From contig JAKCAB010000067.1 of NCBI GenBank assembly GCA_021839785.1, positions 1 to 5,722 on the forward strand: a stretch of 5,722 nucleotides of DNA, read 5' to 3'. How positions within the stretch are numbered: position 1 is the stretch's first letter; each line of letters begins with the position of its first letter. Made by a program: the position numbers and the translations under genes. The stretch comes from a bacterium. Lineage in GTDB: Bacteria; Verrucomicrobiota; Verrucomicrobiae; Limisphaerales; J093. The notes under the pieces are model-generated. The model ran no database searches. It had not been told where the DNA came from and was given only the letters and a program-made list of their open reading frames with translations. Shown here one piece after another: positions 1 through 5,611 of this stretch.

Positions 1-759
1 CAGCACTTCCGCGAGCATTACGCCGGCCCGTCGCGCATCGTGGTGGTCCTGAACGGCTGCCGCGACAACACCCTCGGCGTGGTCCAGACCGTGGCGGCGC
101 AGTTCCCGGAAATCTCGCACCTGAACTTCCCTGGCCGCATCGGCAAAGGGGGCGCCTTGATCGAAGGCCTGAAGCTCGCGCCGGAGGCCGACTTGATCGG
201 CTACGTGGACGCGGACGGCGCGACCGGTCCGGCGGCGTTTCTGGGGTTGGTCAAGTGGCTGGCGGAAGTCGATTGCGCGATCGGTTCGCGGTGGCTGCCG
301 GGGTCGGTGTTGCACCAAAGCCAGCCGTGGACGCGGCGCCTGTTCAGCCGCGCCTTTCACGCGATCGTGCAGGCGCTGTTCTGGATGCACATCAAGGACA
401 CGCAATGCCCGGCCAAGCTGCTGCGCCGCGCCGCGGTCGAGCAGATCCATGACGCGCTGCAAATCGCCGACCTCGCCTTCGACGTCAACCTCCTGTACGC
501 GCTCAAGCGGCACGGTTTCAAGGTTCGCGAAGTGCCGATCGAGTGGACGGACAAGCTCGGCTCGACCGTCACACGCAGCCTGATGCGCTCCTCGCTGGTT
601 ATGTTTCTGTCCGTCGTGCGACTGCGGTTGGTGTACTCGCCGTTCTACCAATGGCTGGGGCCATTGCGGCCGTTGGAGGTGTGGCTTTACCGCAAGCTCG
701 GCTCGCCGCCGCCGCGGGGAACCGCCCCAATTCCAGCGAACTCGCAGACCCGGAAATAA
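1..759 (+). CDS. GT2 family glycosyltransferase, polyprenyl/dolichyl-phosphate sugar synthase-like (5' partial)
   Basis: The frame is open from base 1 (Gln-His-Phe-Arg...), so the true start lies upstream; a GTG at 40 is internal because it would cut into the first beta strand. The visible 252 residues fit a GT-A fold enzyme that moves a sugar from a nucleotide donor to a polyprenyl phosphate at the inner membrane face. Seen: the nucleotide-binding strand IVVVLNGCRDNT (residues 13-24), GKGGALIEGL (48-57), the DXD metal motif in YVDADGAT (68-75), AIGSRW (93-98), DTQCPAKLLRR (133-143, compare DTQCGFKLF of the dolichyl-phosphate glucosyltransferase group) and FDVNLLYALKRHGFKVREVP (160-179). A hydrophobic stretch SLVMFLSVVRLRLVYSPFY (198-216) may touch the membrane. 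Only about 25-35 residues seem missing at the N-terminus. In the first motif the usual DDGS is LNGC. It converges on the isomerase gene, 43 bp from stop to stop. Donor and acceptor cannot be read from sequence. Confidence 0.88.
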   Translation, partial: QHFREHYAGPSRIVVVLNGCRDNTLGVVQTVAAQFPEISHLNFPGRIGKGGALIEGLKLAPEADLIGYVDADGATGPAAFLGLVKWLAEVDCAIGSRWLPGSVLHQSQPWTRRLFSRAFHAIVQALFWMHIKDTQCPAKLLRRAAVEQIHDALQIADLAFDVNLLYALKRHGFKVREVPIEWTDKLGSTVTRSLMRSSLVMFLSVVRLRLVYSPFYQWLGPLRPLEVWLYRKLGSPPPRGTAPIPANSQTRK

Positions 760-802
760 GCTCATGCGCTTTCAGGCCGATGACGCCGGACTGTCGCGCC
801 TC

Positions 803-1894
803 TCACGCCTTCGTCCCCAGCCCAATCACGTTTTTGCAGTACGCGAGGCTGCGCTCGAGCTCGGCTTTTTGGTAAGCCTGCTCGGCCTGCTGGCGGTCCT
901 GGCCAGCGGCGGGGTTAAAGCGCGGCACTTCCTTGCCTTTGCGCGCCAGCGCCAGGAACTTGGCGAAGTCGGCGCCGCGCGCGTTCGGCCACACGTCCCA
1001 GAAGCCCGGTTTGAAGTACGGGAAGTCAATGTTGAAGCCGGAGATGATTTCCGCGTGCACGCCGATGCCGGGGCACAGTTCGGCGATCTTGGCGAAAAGA
1101 GCCTTGGGATCGGTGCAGCCTTCGCCGATGGCGGTCCAGGCCACCTTGGCACCTTCCTCGGTTTCCCAAACCATCGAGTCGCGGATGTGGGTGCAGGTCA
1201 CGTACGGCGCCAGCTTGGTCAAGTTGTCGATCGGATCTTCAAGCGTCCAAGTGACGTTGCCGGAATCGTAGGTCACACCCACGTAATCCTTGCCCGCCGC
1301 CTCGATCAAGGTGATCAGTTCCCGCGCCTGCATGTCGCCGGCGTGGTTCTCGATGGCGATCTTGACCCCGGCGTCGAGCGCCCGCGAGCGCACGGCCTGG
1401 CAGACCTTCACGGTGTCGGCGATGCGCGCGTCGATGCCGCCCGGCGTCCGGCGATCGTCGCGCGTGCCCAGCACACAGCGGAAGACCGGCGATCCCAGCG
1501 CCTTCGCCAGCCGGATGCCCAGCGCGAGGTGCTGCTCGGCGGTGCCCCACTTGGGGTTGAACGCCTTCGAGGTTGGGCAGACGCTCCAGGAGCCGAGCAT
1601 CAGGTCGATGCCCTTGTCTTGGGCGCGTGCCTTGACCTCGCGCAGGTACGCGTCCTCGAAGCTATCGAGTGCGTCGAGGGTGGTAATGAAGAGCGAGTCG
1701 AGCTTGAGTTTGGCGGCGTAGTCGATCATGGCCGCGGCCTTCCAGCCAAAGGCGCGGATCGAGAAGCAATCGTAGCCGAGCTTGAGCTTGCGCGGGGTGA
1801 CTTGGGCCAGCGCGGGCAGGCTAGCGGCGAGGCCGGCACCAGCGACCGCGAGCGATTTGGCGAACTGGCGGCGGTTCATCGAAACAGAGTTCAT
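803..1894 (-). CDS. Tat-signal sugar phosphate isomerase/epimerase-like TIM-barrel protein
   Basis: This is a 363-residue protein of the xylose-isomerase-like TIM-barrel superfamily (AP endonuclease 2 fold). An N-terminal twin-arginine signal, MNRRQFAKS then AVAGAGLAASLPALA (about residues 6-30), predicts folded export to the periplasm. Four putative metal ligands are in order: Glu182 in AIENHAGD, Asp210 in VTYDSGN, His236 in CTHIRDS and Glu282 in GVHAEIISG; IGEG (256-259) is also typical. The superfamily isomerises, epimerises or dehydrates sugars and inositols; the substrate is unknown. Start choice is uncertain. ATG at 1894, ATG at 1879 (directly before NRRQF) and ATG at 1921 are all possible, and none has a clear Shine-Dalgarno. 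The 1894 start gives a normal short n-region; 1921 or the TTG at 1939 would give a long one. It lies 70 bp downstream of the receiver-like gene on the same strand, so co-transcription is likely. Confidence 0.87.
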   Translation of the reverse strand: MNSVSMNRRQFAKSLAVAGAGLAASLPALAQVTPRKLKLGYDCFSIRAFGWKAAAMIDYAAKLKLDSLFITTLDALDSFEDAYLREVKARAQDKGIDLMLGSWSVCPTSKAFNPKWGTAEQHLALGIRLAKALGSPVFRCVLGTRDDRRTPGGIDARIADTVKVCQAVRSRALDAGVKIAIENHAGDMQARELITLIEAAGKDYVGVTYDSGNVTWTLEDPIDNLTKLAPYVTCTHIRDSMVWETEEGAKVAWTAIGEGCTDPKALFAKIAELCPGIGVHAEIISGFNIDFPYFKPGFWDVWPNARGADFAKFLALARKGKEVPRFNPAAGQDRQQAEQAYQKAELERSLAYCKNVIGLGTKA

Positions 1895-1964
1895 GGCGAT
1901 GTCGGATCGGGTGATAATCATTTCCAACGACCGGCGCAAGCGGGCGGCTGCGCTAGTGGCGGGG

Positions 1965-2351
1965 TCAGTCCAGGCGCAAAGCCTGGTCGAGCAGTTGGGC
2001 CAGGTGGGGCAGCACGAGTGCTTCGCCGACGACGAGTTTGGCGCCGGCGGTCTGGGCTTGCTCCGTCAACTTGGCGTCTTCTTTCCGGCCTTTGGGCTGC
2101 ACATAGGCGATGATCGGGATGTGCTCGGTGGCGGGGGCCGCCCGCAGGCTGCGGATGATGCCACACACGCGCTCGGCCAGGGCGCCCAGTTCGACGATCA
2201 ACACAATGGGCGTTTCTGCGGCCGCCTGCGCCGGCAGCTTGCCGAGGTCGCTCACCGCCAGCGTCCGGTAATCCAGGTCGCTCAGACGATTGAGCAACTG
2301 ATTGCCGGTTAGCAGGTTTTCATAGAAGATGAGCGCCAGCGGCTTCGTCAT
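1965..2351 (-). CDS. Degenerate response-regulator receiver-domain protein (pseudo-receiver)
   Basis: This 128-residue stand-alone protein has the alternating hydrophobic strand/helix pattern of a CheY-like receiver: beta1 LALIFYEN (5-12), beta3 PIVLIVELG (48-56), beta4 HIPIIAYV (77-84) and beta5 GAKLVVGEA (103-111). The phosphorylation residues are not conserved. The acidic pair aligns with Tyr10/Glu11, the phospho-acceptor Asp with Glu54, the switch Thr/Ser with about Val84 and the Lys with about Glu110. It is therefore probably not phosphorylated and may act as a fixed-state adaptor; this is inference from a by-eye alignment. There is no output domain. The ATG at 2351 was chosen because an upstream extension (to 2387) would run into the divergent sigma promoter region with an atypical sequence; no strong ribosome site is visible. 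It is probably the first gene of a two-gene operon with the isomerase and is divergent from the ECF sigma factor. Confidence 0.72.
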   Translation of the reverse strand: MTKPLALIFYENLLTGNQLLNRLSDLDYRTLAVSDLGKLPAQAAAETPIVLIVELGALAERVCGIIRSLRAAPATEHIPIIAYVQPKGRKEDAKLTEQAQTAGAKLVVGEALVLPHLAQLLDQALRLD

Positions 2352-2402
2352 GGCTCGAACGGTGAAATACCGGCGTGGCAAAAGCAAAGTCTTTTGGACC
2401 CC

Positions 2403-2430
2403 GCCGCCCCGCCTGTCGGGAGCGGGCGGC
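2403..2430 (+). promoter_or_regulatory. GC-rich hairpin in the leader of the ECF sigma gene
   Basis: GCCGCCC (2403-2409) and GC (2411-2412) pair with GC (2422-2423) and GGGCGGC (2424-2430). This gives a 9-bp stem with one bulged C and a 9-base loop. It lies four bases before the Shine-Dalgarno of the sigma gene. A competing shorter pairing, GCCTG (2411-2415) with CAGGC (2430-2434), would end directly against that ribosome site. It could affect translation, or be a chance structure in GC-rich DNA. No convincing -35/-10 pair was found in the 98-bp divergent region. Confidence 0.35.
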
Positions 2431-2434
2431 AGGC

Positions 2435-2440
2435 AGAGGA
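2435..2440 (+). promoter_or_regulatory. Shine-Dalgarno site for the ECF sigma factor
   Basis: AGAGGA is followed by nine bases and then ATG at 2450. This fixes the start at MASPEAEL rather than the GTG at 2375, whose extra 25 residues (Arg- and Gly-rich) do not resemble a sigma factor N-terminus. Confidence 0.7.
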
Positions 2441-2449
2441 TTCCTTGAA

Positions 2450-3067
2450 ATGGCTTCCCCCGAGGCAGAGTTGATCGTTCGCTGTCGTGCCGGCGACCCC
2501 GGCGCCTGGGACGAACTGTTCGACCGGCAGTACGACCCGGTCGGCCGTTTCGTTTTCCAGTTCAGCCCCGAGCTGACGCCCGAGGACGTGGAGGACATTT
2601 GCCAGGAGGTGTTTCTCTCCGCAGTGCGCAACCTCGCTTCCTTCCAGGGCAAGAGTGCGATCCAGACCTGGCTCTTCCGCATCGCCGTGAACAAGACGCG
2701 CGATTTCCTCGAAAAGCGCGGCGCGGCCAAGCGCGGCGGCGGGCGCGCCCCAATCTCGCTGAATGAACCCGACGGCCAGACCGGCCTCACGCTCGACCTG
2801 CCCAGCGGTGAGCGCGGACCCGACCAATCGCTGGCTGCAAGTGAGCAAGGCGCCTGGCTGCGGGCGGCCTTGGACCGGCTCGGCGATCCGTGTCGGGAGG
2901 TGATCGAACTGCGTTTCTTCGCCGAATTGAGCTACGAGGAGATCGCCCGTGCCTTCGGCATCACCGTCAAGGCCGCCGGCTCGCGCCTCCACAAATGCCT
3001 CGGCCGCTTGGCTGAGCTGGTGAAGTCCACGCGTCGCGAAGAGGCCCCGCCGCCGAAACCCGTCTAA
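2450..3067 (+). CDS. ECF-type RNA polymerase sigma factor (sigma-70 family)
   Basis: This 205-residue sigma factor has the two-domain extracytoplasmic-function layout. Region 2 spans about residues 8-90: AELIVRCRAGDPGAWDELF, then DVEDICQEVFLSAVRNLASF (46-65) and AIQTWLFRIAVNKTRDFLEK (70-89), the core-binding and -10 recognition segment. A linker of about 45 residues (GGGRAPISLNEPDGQ...) is followed by region 4 at about 138-191. Its helix-turn-helix, ELSYEEIARAFGITVKAAGS (159-178), reads the -35 element. The linker is longer than in minimal ECF factors but has no extra domain. The start is supported by AGAGGA at good spacing. The gene lies 12 bp upstream of a single-pass membrane protein, the classic sigma/anti-sigma arrangement, so its activity is probably held at the membrane until a signal arrives. 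The promoters it controls are unknown. Confidence 0.93.
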   Translation: MASPEAELIVRCRAGDPGAWDELFDRQYDPVGRFVFQFSPELTPEDVEDICQEVFLSAVRNLASFQGKSAIQTWLFRIAVNKTRDFLEKRGAAKRGGGRAPISLNEPDGQTGLTLDLPSGERGPDQSLAASEQGAWLRAALDRLGDPCREVIELRFFAELSYEEIARAFGITVKAAGSRLHKCLGRLAELVKSTRREEAPPPKPV

Positions 3068-3079
3068 CCTTTGTCCGCG

Positions 3080-4399
3080 ATGAACCACGAAAACCGGCAA
3101 CCGATCGAAGACGCGCTGCAAAGTTACGCCGAGCAGCGGCGTCGCGCTTTGGGCGGACCGCTGGCGATGCCCGCGCACGTCCGGGCGCAGTTGCACCGCG
3201 AAATCGACCGCCAGCCGGTGGCCAAAGCGGTCAGTGACCGAAGCGGGGGCACTGCTTGGTGGCGTTGGCTGACGCACCCTTGGGTCTGGGGCGGCGCCGC
3301 GGCACTGATGGTGGCGGGATTGATCGCCTGGCAGGAGTTCGGACCGGCGAGTGTGAAGTACTCCGTGGCGACGCGGGCGCCGGCCGAGAAGCGCGCGGCG
3401 CAACCAAGCAATCCACCAGCCGCCACTGCCCCGGCCAACGCAACTCCGGCACTAGCCCCAGACGCTGGTGGGGAGCCTGAAACCCAGCCCGTGGTGACCG
3501 CTCGCCCTCCGAAAGGCAGCTCCGAGTTGGCGCTGGAAACAGCGACGGCTGGCCGCGCCTCGGAACGAGACCTGATGTTCAAAGCCGTGCCGGCAAACCC
3601 GTCGCCAGCAAGCTTCGCTCCGCAGGCGCCGGCGGCCGGGTCAACCGGTCGCGCGCGTGTGCCCAAGACGGATTTGAGCCCGACCCGCTACGGCCTTTCG
3701 GCGACGCCTTCCGCCCAAATCGAGGAGCCGGCGCTGCGTGCCGGCGGTGCCACGGGCGGCGCAGCCTCCGTCGCGTCCACCCCCACGGCGCGCGGGGTGC
3801 CTTTCGCTCCGGGCCTGGTTGGGGTGGCGCCGGTTCGACAGCGCGCCGCGACCGCCTTCCGCGAAGGGGCAACGGTCCCGGCGCTCCAGCAGCGTTACGT
3901 CCAGGCCGCGACCGCCCCGGCAACGCCGGTGTTGAACTCGTTTCGCATCGAGAAAACCGGCCCGCAGATCCGGCTCGTGGACGCGGACAGCTCGGTTTAC
4001 GCGGCGACTTTGGAGGAGCCGCCGTCGCCCAGGCAAGAGGCCGCCGCTCCGGCGACCGCTTCGGCTGCCGTATCGGCCGCCGCACCAGGCCTGACCGCAG
4101 CCAGACCACCGCCGCCGGCACAATCGGTTTCGCAATCGGCCGGCGAGGAGAACCAGAACGTGCAAATGTTCTTCCTCAACGCCATTGGCACGAACGTTCG
4201 CCTGCAACAACAAGTGGTGTTCAACGGCAACCTTCTGGTCACGAACCTGGCTGGCGCGCCGGTGATCGCGAACCAGCAGGCGCTGATGACCAACGAGGCG
4301 GCGCTCCAGTTCCTGTTGAGCAACTCGCGGCTCGAAGGCCAGGTGCTCCTCGGCGGCACCAACCAGTTCCCCGTCCTGGCGGTGCCCACTCAGCGCTGA
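3080..4399 (+). CDS. Single-pass membrane protein, probable anti-sigma factor/sensor partner of the ECF sigma
   Basis: This 439-residue protein has three parts. A charged N-terminus (1-64, with EDALQSYAEQRRRAL and RAQLHREIDRQ) would be cytoplasmic. One transmembrane helix, HPWVWGGAAALMVAGLIAW (66-84), follows a Trp-rich edge. A long Ala/Pro/Thr-rich region (about 90-350) then looks disordered and extracytoplasmic, ending in a better-ordered Gln/Asn-rich tail (357-439: NVQMFFLNAIG, QQQVVFNGNLL, ALQFLLSNSRL). No zinc-binding HxxxCxxC anti-sigma motif is present, and I do not recognise a named domain in the tail. ATG at 3080 was chosen over TTG at 3071; neither has a Shine-Dalgarno, and the 12-bp gap suggests translational coupling to the sigma gene. 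The anti-sigma role is inferred from position and topology. It could instead be an unrelated envelope protein. Confidence 0.72.
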   Translation: MNHENRQPIEDALQSYAEQRRRALGGPLAMPAHVRAQLHREIDRQPVAKAVSDRSGGTAWWRWLTHPWVWGGAAALMVAGLIAWQEFGPASVKYSVATRAPAEKRAAQPSNPPAATAPANATPALAPDAGGEPETQPVVTARPPKGSSELALETATAGRASERDLMFKAVPANPSPASFAPQAPAAGSTGRARVPKTDLSPTRYGLSATPSAQIEEPALRAGGATGGAASVASTPTARGVPFAPGLVGVAPVRQRAATAFREGATVPALQQRYVQAATAPATPVLNSFRIEKTGPQIRLVDADSSVYAATLEEPPSPRQEAAAPATASAAVSAAAPGLTAARPPPPAQSVSQSAGEENQNVQMFFLNAIGTNVRLQQQVVFNGNLLVTNLAGAPVIANQQALMTNEAALQFLLSNSRLEGQVLLGGTNQFPVLAVPTQR

Positions 4400-4410
4400 C
4401 GACTGCCCGG

Positions 4411-4548
4411 CTATCCCGGCGGCTGGCGGTTACCCGTTTTGGCCTCGATCACCTCGACGCTGCGCGGGGGCAGTGCCCCGGCTCTCAACCGCCAGGTCTT
4501 GTCGGCAGGGTCATCGTCGCGGAACTCTGGGCCGTTTCCTCCTGCCGC
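4411..4548 (-). pseudogene. Possible 3' remnant of an unidentified gene
   Basis: On the minus strand the frame reads 45 sense codons from 4548 to 4414 and ends at a TAG (4413-4411). It includes EFRDDDPADKTWRL and ALPPRSVEVIEAKTG, which look protein-like, with codon choice close to the neighbouring genes. There is no plausible start. The frame is closed upstream by a TAG at 4551-4549, the first three bases of the adjacent inverted repeat. It could be the C-terminal tail of a gene cut by that element. A 45-codon open frame is common by chance in GC-rich DNA, so confidence is low. I do not recognise the family. It converges on the membrane-protein gene with 11 bp between stops. Confidence 0.25.
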
Positions 4549-4604
4549 CTATCCCAACTCCATTCAAACTCTATCCCAAATCCGTTTGATTGGAGTTTGG
4601 ATAG
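4549..4604. repeat. Imperfect 21-bp inverted repeat (hairpin or MITE-like element)
   Basis: The left arm 4549-4569 begins CTATCCCAACTCC and the right arm 4584-4604 ends GGAGTTTGGATAG. The arms are complementary at 19 of 21 positions, with a 14-base loop. The loop itself contains a second direct copy of the motif (CTATCCCAAATCC, 4571-4583, one mismatch to 4549-4561). The stretch is clearly AT-richer than its surroundings. There is no T-run after either arm, so it is not a standard intrinsic terminator, though the stem could still block or end transcription from the sigma operon. A small repeated or mobile element is the alternative. Confidence 0.6.
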
Positions 4605-5000
4605 CTTGAATAGAATCTGAAGGGCGGGGTGTTCGGAGCACCCGGGCGAAGGCCATTACAAACAAGCGCCGGACTGAAGGCTCGGACAAGCCGGCTTTGA
4701 ACCGGCGCCGGAGGCAGGATTCCACAGGTCACTGCTCAAGCTCGAAATGCTTTCGCGCTCCGCAGGATGCCCGCATCGTGTCACATCCGCTCCGATGCCC
4801 TGACTCTCCTCTCCCCTCGCTCACCGGCACGCTTCCAACTTTCGGCGAAACCGCGCCCACAGGCGACGCCCAAAGAGATGGCATGCCCGATGCATTGGCG
4901 TCCAGGAAGAAGCCAGGAGCTTCGCGAAAGACACATGAAAACTCACCCAAGCACACTCGAAGAGAGGACACGCACCTGAACAACTCCGCGGCGCGCTAAT
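4605..5000. other. Intergenic region without an intact gene; minor hairpins
   Basis: I see no gene here. The plus-strand open frame from 4697 to 4999 has a composition unlike a protein (Arg/Pro/Ser-rich, no domain) and is treated as chance. Small structures are present: a 7-bp stem with a CGG loop at 4627-4643 (GGGTGTT/AGCACCC with one G-T pair); GCCGG/CCGGC with a 7-base loop at 4690-4706; and the perfect 10-bp palindrome CCGGCGCCGG at 4702-4711. A TAATAT at 4997-5002 resembles a -10 box but overlaps the start codon at 5001 and has no -35 partner. The promoter of the downstream peptidase was not found. Confidence 0.4.
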
Positions 5001-5611
5001 ATGAGAGTGCAGAGCCTAATTGCTGTCGCTTTCGGTCCTCCGATCATCGCTTGGCATGTCCTTCCGTCCGCCACGATCGACGCGCTGGCCCAGGGACCGT
5101 CACCGGTTCCTGACCTGACCAGGGCAGTTGTCGCCGCGTCACCAGTAATCACCGCAAGGACTTCGGCATTTCCGTCGTCGGACAGCACCTTGGTTCGCCG
5201 CAAGACCAATGCTGCCCGAGTGTACTGTGCCGAGCACTTTTGGGTGAAGCCCGCGGCTACGGTGGCGAATCTGGAGACACTGCACCAACGCCTGGGCACG
5301 CGCACAATCAAGGCCTTCCGCACCTTTGAGAACCTCCAAATGGTGAACGTCCCGGCCGGTTTGGATGTCGATGATTGCATTGACCTTTTCCAGCGCAGTG
5401 GCTTGGTCGAATACGCTGAGCGAGACGGAATCGACCGCCTCTGCATCAGGCCGAAAGACTACCGCTGCGCCGAGCAATGGGCTGGCCGAGGCTTCAAGCG
5501 CCCGCGGCGTGGGACATCCAGCACGACGCCGGCAACGTTGTTGTCGCCATGATTGACAACAGCATAGACTACAGCCACGAGGACCTTCAGCAATACAGCC
5601 GCACATACTGA
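5001..5611 (+). pseudogene. Subtilisin-like serine peptidase (S8) gene, frameshifted and truncated
   Basis: From ATG 5001 the protein has a plausible signal peptide (hydrophobic segment, possible cleavage after Ala30 in DALA/Q). A propeptide-like region follows: HFWVKPAATVANLETLHQRL (79-98), NLQMVNVPAGLDV (111-123) and SGLVEYAERDGI (133-144), typical of bacterial subtilases. After ...CAEQW (to 5480) homology moves to the -1 frame: GWPRLQAPAAWDIQHDAGN, then VVVAMIDNSIDYSHEDLQ, which is the catalytic-Asp block (compare VAVIDTGIDYTHEDL). One extra G in the GGG run 5479-5481 would join the frames. The shifted frame ends at TGA 5609-5611, far short of the His and Ser regions, and an IS630 transposase start follows. 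The gene is therefore non-functional as read. Asp is kept, but DTG is DNS. No good ribosome site precedes 5001. Confidence 0.8.

Noticed and set aside
764..2113. A 449-codon open frame on the plus strand opposite the isomerase and receiver genes
   Set aside because: It mirrors codon-position GC bias of the real minus-strand genes, crosses the boundary between them, and has no recognisable domain.
2348..3403. A 351-codon minus-strand open frame opposite the sigma factor
   Set aside because: It is antisense to a clear ECF sigma gene and to part of the next gene, with Arg/Ala/Gly-rich composition and no motifs.
3579..4213. Several long minus-strand open frames opposite the membrane protein gene
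   Set aside because: They are shadows of an Ala/Pro-rich GC-biased gene; their translations are Arg/Pro/Gly-rich without motifs.
4467..4479. GGGGC-AGT-GCCCC hairpin as a terminator of the sigma operon
   Set aside because: The stem is only 5 bp and has no following T-run on either strand; it lies inside the possible gene remnant.
4627..4711. Tandem small hairpins as a CRISPR or REP array
   Set aside because: The stems differ in sequence and spacing, so there is no regular repeat-spacer pattern within the window.
4697..4999. A 100-codon plus-strand open frame upstream of the peptidase
   Set aside because: There is no ribosome site, the composition is implausible, and no domain is seen; the DNA here is rich in small hairpins and looks intergenic.
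4997..5002. TAATAT as a -10 promoter box
   Set aside because: It overlaps the chosen start codon at 5001, and there is no -35-like sequence 16-18 bases upstream.
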